Source of the DNA: a virus
Reading direction: 5' to 3' (one strand)
IMG/VR virus record: IMGVR_UViG_3300032116_000209
Location: 1 to 59,913 of that record
Length of the DNA stretch: 59,913 bases
Shown here: piece by piece, positions 35,354-44,700 of the stretch
Layout of the letters: the number at the start of each line of letters is the position of its first letter
Numbering within the stretch: the first letter of the stretch is position 1
Translations under genes and position numbers: made by a program
The notes under the pieces: generated by a model
The model's input: only the letters and a program-made list of their open reading frames with translations
The model's database searches: none
Told to the model about the DNA's origin: nothing

Positions 35354-35799
35354 ACATCACCCGTTTGATTTTCTGACCTTCTTATTACAACCCTATAAGA
35401 GTCTACAGTTCCAAATGGCCCCATAAATGGCTCATATGTTGCTATTTCAAACAGCGTTCCCTTGCCAGATCTTGGCCCAGATGTTTCTAAATAAATAAGG
35501 TTTCCCTCTTGATCTTTTACATCAGTTATCAGTATATTTGTTAAAGAGTTTTTAGAATCTCTAGACGACATTCTTATGTCTGATTTTACTCTACCAACTA
35601 GGATTGAATGCTGAGTTATATTAACATTTGGCTTAACCTCTTCTTTAAAAGCAGTTCCGCCAGAACTAAAGTTACATGCAATAACCCTATCCAAAACCCA
35701 TTGCTTTTTTATTGCTCCAAAGTCGCCTTGCTCAACGATTGGATGATATAAAGATGCCTGCATTGGAAACATAAAGTCTGGAGTTTCGCATACTGTCAT
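35350..35799 (-). CDS. Head-tail stopper-like protein
   Basis: A 149-aa, strand-rich protein in the slot between the adaptor and neck protein genes, the usual place of the small stopper that plugs the connector. Segments such as KQWVLDRVIACNFSS and SYRVVIRRSEN fit a small beta-barrel. No diagnostic motif is visible; position is the main evidence. Confidence 0.5.
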   Translation of the reverse strand: MTVCETPDFMFPMQASLYHPIVEQGDFGAIKKQWVLDRVIACNFSSGGTAFKEEVKPNVNITQHSILVGRVKSDIRMSSRDSKNSLTNILITDVKDQEGNLIYLETSGPRSGKGTLFEIATYEPFMGPFGTVDSYRVVIRRSENQTGDV

Positions 35800-36680
35800 T
35801 ACAACACCCCAAGTTTTGTAATAGACTTAGTATACTTTGAAAGTATCTTGTCTACAAGTATATTTCCCGTTCCCTCGAAAAGACCTTTGTCAAACTGAAT
35901 TCTATACTGATCTGTATTGTACGAAGAAATGAATCTCTTATAATAGTCTAACTTTCCACAGTCTATGTCGTGAACAAGCATCTCAGTTGCTTTTACGATA
36001 TCTGATGGCACATTGGAGTAGCCATACTCAACTGTTATTCTATAATCCCAGGTTTTACCAAATCCTCTGTAAATAAATTGTGGATCAAGAGAGTCTGAAG
36101 ACGCTGCTGGTAGAACAAGTGGGGCTGACTCTGCACGATTAATATTGTCTGTTGACTTTTCAACAATTGCTGTTTTATCAGATGTTACTTCGTATTCTCT
36201 ATCTGTTACTAACTTATTATTTTCATAAACCGATAAAACCTTTTTTACATCATCCCAGATAGGCAAATAGTCTGATCCAGTTCCTGTAAAATTCAAAACT
36301 TTTTTCTTGTAATAAAAACCTTCTCCAACAATTGAGTCAATTATTGCTCTTGCCACTCCCTCATTGTCTGCATATGCAGCAATATCAGAAGCAGTGCTTC
36401 CCTTTGTAGATGGGTCTACATATGGTCTAGTCACCTCATATGTATCATCAATAATAACATCATCTATAATTTTTACTTCTACTCTATACTCAGAGTCATA
36501 CCTTCCAGGAAGGTTTATGGTTAGAGTGTCCCCTGTAGAAAGTTCTGGAAATTCTAGCGTAGATACAGAAAGGTCCGCCATATCAGTTACTAAAACAGTT
36601 ACATCTTCATCTACAATAGATGAAGGAATAGTGTAAGTAACTGGTATATCTGCGTATGGCGGAACTCTCAATATCTCCAT
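35799..36680 (-). CDS. Head-tail adaptor with N-terminal beta domain
   Basis: A 293-aa protein. The C-terminal half (YGYSNVPSDIVKATEMLVHD and later helices) resembles head-tail adaptor (gp6-like) proteins, which are helical rings under the portal. The first ~95 residues form an additional strand-rich, Ig-like domain (VTYTIPSSIVDEDVTVLVTD) not found in minimal adaptors. It starts shortly after the stop of the upstream proline-rich protein gene and ends at the stopper gene start. Confidence 0.55.
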   Translation of the reverse strand: MEILRVPPYADIPVTYTIPSSIVDEDVTVLVTDMADLSVSTLEFPELSTGDTLTINLPGRYDSEYRVEVKIIDDVIIDDTYEVTRPYVDPSTKGSTASDIAAYADNEGVARAIIDSIVGEGFYYKKKVLNFTGTGSDYLPIWDDVKKVLSVYENNKLVTDREYEVTSDKTAIVEKSTDNINRAESAPLVLPAASSDSLDPQFIYRGFGKTWDYRITVEYGYSNVPSDIVKATEMLVHDIDCGKLDYYKRFISSYNTDQYRIQFDKGLFEGTGNILVDKILSKYTKSITKLGVL

Positions 36681-36686
36681 ACTATA

Positions 36687-37106
36687 CTACCCTAAAACCT
36701 TTTTTACTTCTTCGGGTGTTGCAATACGGACGTGTGAGCGTGTTAGCCACTTATCTGCTTGCTCTTTTGTTACAATATTGTAACCTCTGTAAAGTGTTCC
36801 AACTTCTTCCCAACGAACATTCTTTGTTGAGTAAATGGCCACCTTATCTCCATCCTTATGTGCTGGCTTAATGGTCTTCTTTGGACCGTCTGCTGCCATA
36901 GATCCAATAGCACCTGTATTTGTAAATCCTAATGCCTGAACTGGTTCTTCAACTGGCTTTGGGGCTTCTACAACAACTGGCTCTGCTACAGGCTCTGCAA
37001 CTGGTTCTACCACAGGCTCTGCAACTGGTTCTGCTGGTGTTTCAACAACAATAGGCTCTGGTGCATCTTCTGCTACGAATGGCTTGTTATATTCATTATT
37101 TTCCAT
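36687..37106 (-). CDS. Small head protein with Pro-Glu-Val-Ala repeats
   Basis: A 139-aa protein. Residues about 15-57 are low-complexity repeats of the form PVAEPVVEPVAEPVAEPVV, an extended linker. Residues about 70-139 form a compact domain (KVAIYSTKNVRWEEVGTLYR then GYNIVTKEQADKWLTRSHVR) reminiscent of small phage head-tail joining or capsid-decoration proteins. It follows the capsid gene but has its own promoter and a strong AAGGAGG ribosome site. Confidence 0.6.
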   Translation of the reverse strand: MENNEYNKPFVAEDAPEPIVVETPAEPVAEPVVEPVAEPVAEPVVVEAPKPVEEPVQALGFTNTGAIGSMAADGPKKTIKPAHKDGDKVAIYSTKNVRWEEVGTLYRGYNIVTKEQADKWLTRSHVRIATPEEVKKVLG

Positions 37107-37124
37107 AATATCCTCCTTGTTTGT

Positions 37125-37133
37125 ATTATATCA
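37125..37133 (-). promoter_or_regulatory. Extended -10 promoter after the capsid terminator
   Basis: Minus-strand TGA-TATAAT, located just downstream of the hairpin after the capsid gene and about 20 bases before the AAGGAGG-led ATG at 37106. It would restart transcription of the connector genes. Confidence 0.5.
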
Positions 37134-37145
37134 CTAAAGTATTAA

Positions 37146-37175
37146 GGGGGACAGGAGAGTGAACTCCCGCCCCCC
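37146..37175 (-). terminator. Strong hairpin after the major capsid protein gene
   Basis: A 12-bp GC-rich stem (two G-T pairs) with a 6-base loop, 37146-37157 pairing with 37164-37175. On the minus strand it is followed by TTAATACTTT, a poor U tract, so it may terminate partially or protect the capsid mRNA 3' end. Confidence 0.65.
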
Positions 37176-37196
37176 ATAAAAGGTTACTTCTACAGA

Positions 37197-38330
37197 TTAC
37201 TCATCTGCTGAAGCGTCAGCGAATGCAATTGCATCCTCTTCTTCCCATTGAATACCGAAGCGAACGAATACAGTATATTCAATTGTATCCTTCTTCGCTA
37301 CATACTCACGGTTTACAGTAATATCTCTCTGGAATCCCCAAACACGGTTGGCAGGGAATGTCAAATCGATATAGCCTTCTGGGTAGTAAGGAACTTCCTG
37401 AACTTCAATTCCGAGAACACGAGTTGTACGTGCTCCACCGAATGTCTGTCCAATACCGTCGAGATAGTTCTGACGGTTTGCTTGAGTGCTTCCTGGAACT
37501 TGTCCAGCAAACGCCTCAGCAACTGCATCTGCAAGTGTACCGTTGTTCTTAACGATTCCACCGAATGCGTCTGTACCTGCGTAGAACTTAAGATTATTCT
37601 TAAGTGCACGGTACTTACGTGGCATTGCATTGATGATGCCCTGCATGACGCTAGGTGTCCAAGCATTATCTGCTACGGTCACGACTGACTCATGTGCATC
37701 TCCGTTTGTCTTTACCTTGTTGATAAAGCCTGGCATGATTGACAAGAATGCTCCTGTTGTACCATCACCATTGATAGCGAGATCTTCGATATCATTTGCG
37801 AATGCGTTGGTCATCAAGCGTACCAAGTGATCTTCTAGAGCATCACCCTCGACACCATCTTCCAAAGATTCTGCAGTTACTTCCCAATCAAGACGAATCT
37901 TCTTGGTAGTAAGTTCGACCTTGGAGAAGGTTGCGCCTGTGTTTGTGTAGTTACCAACTGCTTGCGCTGCTGCACGAATTACACGCTCACCTACGTTAAT
38001 CTTCTCAAGTTCCATTGAGTTAGCCTTCATTGTTACACGACGGCCATCCTTTGCTAACACTGTAGCGTCCCAAACATAGTCGATAAAACGACGAGCCTGC
38101 TCGGGGCGCAAAATTCCAGAAGCCGCTGAACCACTAGGGTTAACAGCATTTGCTCCGCTAGTTGTTCCTAGCGTTGCTGTTGGAATGTTACCAAGTGTAT
38201 CTGCACCTGGATTTGTTACTCCACCAATACCGCCTGATGCGAATGCACCTTGACCCTGATAAAGTCCTGGTGCTGTTCCACCTAGATTTCCAGAATCGCC
38301 TGGCTGGTTTTTGATTATTTCTTCTGACAT
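37197..38330 (-). CDS. Major capsid protein (HK97 fold)
   Basis: A 377-aa protein. After a disordered, Gly-rich N-terminus (about 1-75) come the blocks typical of HK97-like shells: RRFIDYVWDATVLAKDGRRV, then INVGERVIRAAAQAVG, LTTKKIRLDWEVTAESLEDG, NAFANDIEDLAINGDGT and RVLGIEVQEVPYYPEG, with a P-domain-like end (RDITVNREYVAKKDTIEYTV). The ATG at 38330 is preceded by AGGAGGTGA and is clearly the start rather than an ATG 27 bases upstream. It is flanked by protease-scaffold and connector genes. Confidence 0.92.
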   Translation of the reverse strand: MSEEIIKNQPGDSGNLGGTAPGLYQGQGAFASGGIGGVTNPGADTLGNIPTATLGTTSGANAVNPSGSAASGILRPEQARRFIDYVWDATVLAKDGRRVTMKANSMELEKINVGERVIRAAAQAVGNYTNTGATFSKVELTTKKIRLDWEVTAESLEDGVEGDALEDHLVRLMTNAFANDIEDLAINGDGTTGAFLSIMPGFINKVKTNGDAHESVVTVADNAWTPSVMQGIINAMPRKYRALKNNLKFYAGTDAFGGIVKNNGTLADAVAEAFAGQVPGSTQANRQNYLDGIGQTFGGARTTRVLGIEVQEVPYYPEGYIDLTFPANRVWGFQRDITVNREYVAKKDTIEYTVFVRFGIQWEEEDAIAFADASADE

Positions 38331-38353
38331 ATTGTCACCTCCTAGTGATTTGT

Positions 38354-38932
38354 TCATTTGAATAGATCGGCTGTTTTGAGGAAACTACCGCCCCATAGGG
38401 ATTTTTCAACCATTTCAGGCTGAGACTGGAAGATATCGCCGATATCTCCAGACTTTCGGAATGCGGTGTCTGCTTCCACAGCGTCTACTCGTTTTCCAAA
38501 TTCATTAAATTCATTTGTTACTGCTGCAATATCTTTTGCAACGGCATCAAATGAATCCTTAACAGTATCAACATCGACCTTTGTAGACTTAAGAAGTTCT
38601 ACTTCTGCCTGCAAAGCCTTTACTGTTGACACTAGATCGCTAAAGGCTGATTCTAGAGTATTTTTCATTTCGGTAACTGCCTCAGCAATTACTTCTTCTG
38701 ATTTAGATACTTCTACAACTGCCTCGGTTACTGTTTCAATTGCTTCAGCATCTTCTGCCTTAGTAATTTCTTCTGCCACGGCTTCTTCTGTCTTAACAAC
38801 TTCAGTCGTTTCAACTTCGTCTGCCTTAGCAACTTGTTCAGTAACTTCTGCAACTGATGCATCTGCCTCTGGAGCGACCACAACATCTTCAACTACATCT
38901 GTCTTTTCAACTTGTGTCTTTGATTTTGTCAT
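38354..38932 (-). CDS. Nested in-frame scaffold protein
   Basis: Inside the protease-scaffold gene, an in-frame ATG at 38932 (MTKSKTQVEKTD) is preceded by AAGGAGGT with 7-base spacing, the best ribosome site in the region. It would yield a free 192-aa scaffold made of the Glu/Val/Ala-rich coiled-coil half only. This is the arrangement of lambda C/Nu3, where the protease gene holds an independent scaffold start. Confidence 0.75.
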   Translation of the reverse strand: MTKSKTQVEKTDVVEDVVVAPEADASVAEVTEQVAKADEVETTEVVKTEEAVAEEITKAEDAEAIETVTEAVVEVSKSEEVIAEAVTEMKNTLESAFSDLVSTVKALQAEVELLKSTKVDVDTVKDSFDAVAKDIAAVTNEFNEFGKRVDAVEADTAFRKSGDIGDIFQSQPEMVEKSLWGGSFLKTADLFK

Positions 38933-39688
38933 ATGTTGTACCTCCTTGTTCATCTTAGAAGTATTAATGCCTTTAGCACTATCGACTAAGAATTTTATCA
39001 TTGTTGTTTTTTCGTTATCCGTTTTTTCAACGAATCCTATGTTTTCCATCTGTTCTCCGCTGATTGGGCTAAGTTCTGATTCATTTTCAGATGAGATTAC
39101 TATACCGTTTTCTTTGTCGTAAAAAACATTTTCTAGAACAGTTGAGTCTGCTTTAATAACATCTACGCCGTCAACTTTTTCAATCGATACAATGTTCGCA
39201 AATTGATTTGCTGGCGAGTCAACCAGACTCAACTCTATTAGGTCATAGTCTTTAATAATTCTAATTGTAGAATCAGACTTTTCATCATAACCATCATCCC
39301 ACTTATTCATTTTACCGCCAATAGAAAAACCAGTAAGGGTTCCATCTAGAACTTTTTCCCATGTGTCTTGTGCGCCTTTTGATACGTATGCGGAGACAAA
39401 AACTCCAGAATAAAACTTCTTAGAGTCTGGATCAAAGTATTTGTCTTCCTTAAAATTAATCATTTTTCCAACAGCCAATGGCTGATGCATCTCACGAATA
39501 TTGCCTCTAAACTTTGCAAAGGCCTTCATAGAAGCCTCTGAAGTAACTATATCATTTTGTTTGTCTAGGTTGTCTAATGAAGCGAAACCTGAAACAATAC
39601 GTCTTTCCTTATCTACCTTACTAAAAGGCATTGAGAGACGAAGATTATCCCCATCGGAGTTCCAATGGGCTTTAGATATATTGGTCAC
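38354..39688 (-). CDS. Prohead protease fused to scaffold (XkdF/HK97-type)
   Basis: A 444-aa protein. The N-terminal ~180 residues are a herpes/HK97-type serine protease: H68 (REMHQPLAVG), S122 (TLTGFSIGGK) and D157 (ELSLVDSPAN). Residues about 253-444 are a Glu/Val/Ala/Thr-rich, coiled-coil-like scaffold with a C-terminus (FRKSGDIGDIFQ, SLWGGSF) that should contact the capsid protein. The protease matures the prohead by removing scaffold. Two GTG codons are adjacent; the second (39688) lies six bases after TATAAT and is preferred as a leaderless start. A nested start for the scaffold is described separately. Confidence 0.85.
   Translation of the reverse strand: MTNISKAHWNSDGDNLRLSMPFSKVDKERRIVSGFASLDNLDKQNDIVTSEASMKAFAKFRGNIREMHQPLAVGKMINFKEDKYFDPDSKKFYSGVFVSAYVSKGAQDTWEKVLDGTLTGFSIGGKMNKWDDGYDEKSDSTIRIIKDYDLIELSLVDSPANQFANIVSIEKVDGVDVIKADSTVLENVFYDKENGIVISSENESELSPISGEQMENIGFVEKTDNEKTTMIKFLVDSAKGINTSKMNKEVQHMTKSKTQVEKTDVVEDVVVAPEADASVAEVTEQVAKADEVETTEVVKTEEAVAEEITKAEDAEAIETVTEAVVEVSKSEEVIAEAVTEMKNTLESAFSDLVSTVKALQAEVELLKSTKVDVDTVKDSFDAVAKDIAAVTNEFNEFGKRVDAVEADTAFRKSGDIGDIFQSQPEMVEKSLWGGSFLKTADLFK
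38940..38947 (-). promoter_or_regulatory. Ribosome binding site for the nested scaffold
   Basis: AAGGAGGT on the minus strand, seven bases before the internal ATG at 38932. It is encoded by codons of the longer protein, so its near-perfect form is unlikely to be needed for that protein's sequence alone. Confidence 0.75.
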
Positions 39689-39694
39689 CACTAT

Positions 39695-39700
39695 ATTATA
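39695..39700 (-). promoter_or_regulatory. -10 element with leaderless geometry before the protease gene
   Basis: TATAAT six bases ahead of the GTG at 39688. It lacks the TG extension (GGG instead) and a good -35. The 52-base gap has no other recognisable signal. Confidence 0.4.
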
Positions 39701-39743
39701 CCCTCCATTTTATACAAGTATCACATTCTGGACAAATCGGACA

Positions 39744-41330
39744 TTAGGGAGTTTTTCTACCTTCACCCTTTGGATTTCTTCCAGCGACTGTTGATGTGCT
39801 ATCAGAGTTGTTGTTTGTTCTCTCTGAATCTCTAGATCTTGACGCAGTTGCCTCTGCTGCAGCCTCTGGCTTCAACTGTAGGACTTCGTCTCCACCTTCT
39901 CGTTGTGGCATATCAAGTATAACTCTTGCTTCGTTTGGAGTTATAATCTGATTCTTGACATATCTTTCAAGTATTTGAGATTGTGCAATTTCATCAGTCA
40001 AAGTTAACTCATTAAATACAAACTCAAGTATGTCTGTTTTTTCACGAATGATCTTGTTAATCATTTTTTCTAGTTGGCGTTGTGCTGGTCGAGCAACTTG
40101 CTCTTTAAAGGTACGGTCTTGTGCAAGTGCTGCTGCTATAGATGCAGAGTCGCTACCGCCTAGTTTTGAAAGTGGCACTTGATGTGCTACCAAAATATCG
40201 TCACGATTTTGCTTACGATACTCCTTAAATGATCCATCCTGTATTCCATCTTCAATGGGATCCATTTTAAACTCTACTTTATTGTTTTCTGTATCGCCTG
40301 GCAATGGAATATACAGCGTTCTATGTGATTGACCTCTTAGGTTTGTTTGCAAGAACCTAAACATCTTATCCTCTGCGTCTCCAGAAAGTTTTGCACCCTT
40401 CAATGTTACAACATATCTTGGAACTGCCTTATTTGCAAAGTAGTCAATGTTGTACTGAGAGGCAAGAGAGTCTCCGTGCAATGAGTTAATTGCTGACATA
40501 ATGTCTGGCACTCCATAAAATGTATTAAGAGGTGAGTATTGTTTGAAGTGAATTATCTCATTTGGACGTGAGTCTGTTGTAAGAGGGTTAGGATTTTTTG
40601 CTCCAAAATTACGGAAGTAAACAATCTTATTTCCAATAATCTGAACATACCCATCTTTCAATCTTCTGACTCTCATAGTTGTTGCTGGAATATGACCAAC
40701 ATATCCAATTTCTCCACGAGTGGTTCTTCCTATTTCTAGGTATCCGTTTCCAGTAGATTGAAGATCTGTGTAAACTTTTTCCATAGTTGCAGTAAATGAA
40801 TCATCATCGTTTAGTGATTCAAGCCAATCACGCATTTCAATTTTTGCTCTTTCAATTCTTTTTCGTGCCTTCTGTGTTGCACTGTTATCTTCTGAGGCTT
40901 CAAGTCTCATCATAGTTCTTGGAGAAACCTTAAACTCGTAACCAAGTCCAACTATATTCTCTACCTTGGCATCAATTGCTGCATGATTTGCAAATGATGT
41001 ATCGTAGTAGTTTGCTAATTCATACAGATTCCAAGGCGGTGTAATAACGTCAAACATTCCATAGCCGTTTACATATACTAGACCTGGGTTTATTTCTTTT
41101 GACTGTGCTCCATCAATACCGCTTTTTCCTGCTAACGCTGCAGTTGTATATTGTGGTGTTGGTTGCAACGCTTTGGTAGACAGCCTGCTAGTTCTTCTTT
41201 TAAAATTTGAATCCAAACCGTCTAATGTTTTTAGTGTGTCCCATGTGTTATTGAATGGATCTGACTTTGAAAAAGGATCGTCTTTTTTTATTGCTTCGTC
41301 AATTTTTGCACTTATTGTATACTCTTCCAT
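39744..41330 (-). CDS. Portal protein
   Basis: A 528-aa protein with the features of the HK97/SPP1 portal families: VIPPWNLYELANYYDTSFAN-type N-terminal wing (about 77-97), FKQYSPLNTFYGVPDIMSAI (about 260-279), NIDYFANKAVPRYVVTLKGA (about 296-315), and QVPLSKLGGSDSASIAAALA (about 390-409), with a disordered Asn/Ser-rich tail. It forms the dodecameric DNA channel. A GAGG ribosome site lies before the ATG, and the small gene upstream ends two bases away. Confidence 0.9.
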   Translation of the reverse strand: MEEYTISAKIDEAIKKDDPFSKSDPFNNTWDTLKTLDGLDSNFKRRTSRLSTKALQPTPQYTTAALAGKSGIDGAQSKEINPGLVYVNGYGMFDVITPPWNLYELANYYDTSFANHAAIDAKVENIVGLGYEFKVSPRTMMRLEASEDNSATQKARKRIERAKIEMRDWLESLNDDDSFTATMEKVYTDLQSTGNGYLEIGRTTRGEIGYVGHIPATTMRVRRLKDGYVQIIGNKIVYFRNFGAKNPNPLTTDSRPNEIIHFKQYSPLNTFYGVPDIMSAINSLHGDSLASQYNIDYFANKAVPRYVVTLKGAKLSGDAEDKMFRFLQTNLRGQSHRTLYIPLPGDTENNKVEFKMDPIEDGIQDGSFKEYRKQNRDDILVAHQVPLSKLGGSDSASIAAALAQDRTFKEQVARPAQRQLEKMINKIIREKTDILEFVFNELTLTDEIAQSQILERYVKNQIITPNEARVILDMPQREGGDEVLQLKPEAAAEATASRSRDSERTNNNSDSTSTVAGRNPKGEGRKTP

Positions 41331-41332
41331 TT

Positions 41333-41719
41333 TTATTCCTCATCTCCATACTTAGCAATCGTATCTTTTGCTGCCTGAACTGCGCCAAGATCGTTTAGTG
41401 ATGGAATAAGTCCTGACTTCATTCTGTCTACTTGTTCTGAATATTCTTCTTCTGATACCCTTGTTCCACCTGGAACAAATATTGCTTGTCCATCTCCAGG
41501 GTCGCCATAATACATTGCAACCTTTTTTAGTTCTGCAATTTTAGAAATATCGCCCTTTTCAGATGGAATATTTAAAACTGATCCATGACCGTCTGTAAAC
41601 CACTTGCCGTTTGCTCTTTTATAAACATAAAGCCCCCAGTTATAGTTCTTTTCAATGACCTTGCGTCGCACATTTTGTACAATTGGCTTACCAGTTTTTG
41701 GGTTTATTAATGAATCCAT
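41333..41719 (-). CDS. Conserved-looking small protein upstream of portal
   Basis: A 128-aa protein. No domain recognised. It has an N-terminal basic part, a Tyr/Trp-rich core (NYNWGLYVYKRANGKWFTDG) and a helical C-terminus. The compact core suggests a small structural or assembly factor made together with the portal. It starts seven bases after TGG-TATACT with no ribosome site, so it is a candidate leaderless gene and may head the portal operon. Confidence 0.55.
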   Translation of the reverse strand: MDSLINPKTGKPIVQNVRRKVIEKNYNWGLYVYKRANGKWFTDGHGSVLNIPSEKGDISKIAELKKVAMYYGDPGDGQAIFVPGGTRVSEEEYSEQVDRMKSGLIPSLNDLGAVQAAKDTIAKYGDEE

Positions 41720-41726
41720 GACAACA

Positions 41727-41735
41727 AGTATACCA
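41727..41735 (-). promoter_or_regulatory. Extended -10 promoter, leaderless geometry, before the portal operon
   Basis: Minus-strand TGG-TATACT with seven bases to the ATG at 41719. Confidence 0.5.
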
Positions 41736-41737
41736 TA

Positions 41738-44700
41738 TTAAACTGGATCAACAGTGAACTTGTTCCAGAATATGTCATTATATAAAGAATAGGCATAGTT
41801 GCCGACGCTGACTGGGACATTGTCTCCAACTACTATTTTGTTTGTTCCAGTATAACTCTTATATATTTCCTTTGGATCAACACCATAATAACTTTTTTCT
41901 GCTAAAACCAATACCCTATTCCAATTAAAGGACCCAACATTCCAGAACTCCCAATCCAGTGGAGAGTTAAAATCTGATGGCAGACCAGACAGAACCTTTA
42001 CTCTGAACCATGGCCTTTCTGATATGGTCTGAACCTCCTGTAAATTTGTTGACTGATAGTAAGATATGCTATTAAATATCAATGGCCCAGTTAATCTTAA
42101 AGCCCCCTCAAAATATGAAAAATTTAAACTATCAGCAAAGGTAACACCAAGGAATCCCCACTCTTGAAGTGTGACTACTGGCTCTCTGACTGCCTTTCCA
42201 TTCCAGTAAAAACTAATGCCATTTTGCACTAGCCCAGTCTTTGCATCTATTCCATAAATCTTTGCTCTTTTTCCACTAGAGTCATTTGCGACCATGTAGA
42301 ATTTTATGTACGCATTTTTGCTCTCTATTTCAAATATTTGAGTTGGCGCATATGGGAAATAATCTCCATCAAACCGAACAGCCATTTGTGATGCAATTAC
42401 TTTAAAATTATCTGCCCTACTAGCATTAATTGGTATTGATAGTCCACGATTTACCAATGGATCATACTGACCCTTTATTTGTATACCGCTAGTTTTTGTA
42501 AGATACAGATATGGAGATGAGCCAGTGTAAATAGAAAAAGGATTATTCTTTTTGAAGTTGTAATAAATTCCAGTTTTTGTATATGGGTAAATTGGTGTTC
42601 CAAACCTTGTGCCGATTGGACTTGCGTCTGATTCATTTAATGCCTGAGAAGCATAAGAAAGTTTCTTTATGTTAATATTATTTGTTTGTGAATCCTTAAC
42701 ATTAATATCAATGTGGGTAACTATAGAAAGGTCATTAAAATCTACACCTGCTGGAGGATAAATAATCATATTGTCTACAACCTCATATTTTGTAGTCATC
42801 CAGTCTGACTTAGGGATTAAAACCCCATTTCTAGGAGGCCTTTCTGTTTTTGTAAAATAAAAAGAAGTCTGATTGGCGCCTAGTTCTGTATATTGAAATG
42901 TTATATAAGTTTTTACAATTTGTCCGTCTGTATCATATCTATAGTCTTTTGCAATTTTATTTTTTAAATCTTCATAATCATTATATCCAGTAAATAAATA
43001 ATTATCAAGAGACTCATATGTTCTTTGAACTGGCATTCCATACTCGTTTGCTAACTCTGCGTATGTCCATTCTACTGGATCAGTCTCTATTGCAATTGTT
43101 TTTGATGTTATTGGATAATCAATATTAAATTGTATAAAATCAAGATCTAGATACTTATCTCCTCGCTTATCCAAAACTGATTCAGCAAAATATGTTAGTG
43201 GAATTTGGTCTTCCCAATAAGCATTTGCAGCAACTGTAAGTTTGTATGTGTCAAAAATTTGATTTGGCACAAGAGTGTAACTTGCTGTATGATCCAAAAG
43301 GAAATCTTCGTCTGGTATTATAACTCCCCCACCGCTAATGGCCCCCTGAACAGTCCCTGTTATAGAACCGTAAGCAGGCATAGATGTTGTGTCAATGCCT
43401 CCATCTATATTTATTAATTCATTATTTTGATAAATAGCAAATAGATCTTCATTCCAAACTGGAACACCTATCTCATTAAACAGAGATCTAATTTTTTGAA
43501 AATTATATTTGCTGCAAAATCCAACCTTGTATATTTTGCCAGTAAATGTCTCGCTACCATTTTTATTTCCTCCGACATATAGCCTCAAGTCTGACATAGA
43601 TCCAAAAAAGTCTGCTGCTGGATTTCCGAATCTTGCAACAAATGCTGGAATATTTAGCCCTATATCAATCAACTCTAAGGACTCTGCGATTGTAGGAGAA
43701 TATATGGTCTCTAACCCTTGGTCATTTTTTATTACATAAGATATTTGATTATTAATCAATTCTATTGCAAAATAATTATCTGTATCTTCTTTTTCAATTC
43801 TCATAAGAGTTTGTTTTGTGCTAGAAGATTGAGGTAATCTAAAACATCCATAGAACGCAGAAATTGGCTCTCTTAGAAAATCAAAACTTTCAAAGAAAAG
43901 GTAACCAGAAATGCTGTTCCAAGAGGAGTTTGGCCTAAAAGAAAAAAAGTTTGTTGTATCTGATGTCTGAACTAGTTTGCAGTCTGCAAGCAACTCTTTT
44001 TCTGTTTTTGAAGACAAAAATATTTTTGGAAGAGGTGCAGATGGAACCGACAAAGATTTATTTACAATAGAGGTGTTGTCATTAAATGCTTGTTGCCAAG
44101 AACCTATTTTTGGATATGAATAATTAGCCGTATAATCCGCAAACGCATAGTCAATAAAAACAGATGTTCCACTATATGAAGTATTGATGTTTTCTGGTAT
44201 TTCTACTCCCTGTCCAAACACAAATCTTCTTTTTGCCATTGCGGTTGCAACAACATATGGGTATATTCCAACACAATCAACCTCTATTGGATATATGTCT
44301 TCGTGTGCATAAAAACCTATCCAGTCCTGATCTTTATCATTTTCATCTAGCATATTTGGAACAGATAAACTTTCTTTTGAGTAATCAATAGATATAACTT
44401 CTTGACCATTAATTAGCAAAGAAATAATATCTTTTCCAATTCTTAAATGAACAAGCATTGGCCTTGTCCATTCGCCAACGTAATATGTTTTGTATTCAGA
44501 ATTAATTTTAAGGCCTATCGATGGCCCATCTACATATATCCCGTCATCCGAGGCAATTGGACCTATAATTCTTTTTGTTTCATTTGTATAAGAATTTATT
44601 CTAAGCCAGGTTTCAAGTGTGTACTCTCTAAATGTGCCAGACTCATTCAAAAATCCTAAGCCAGGAATTATTAAAGATGGATTTAATCCGTTTGGATACA

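Noticed and set aside
38466-39122. Plus-strand frame of 218 codons, Ser/Thr/Ala-rich
   Set aside because: It mirrors the Glu/Val/Ala-rich scaffold in the opposite strand; low-complexity composition explains the lack of stops, and no ribosome site or neighbour supports it.
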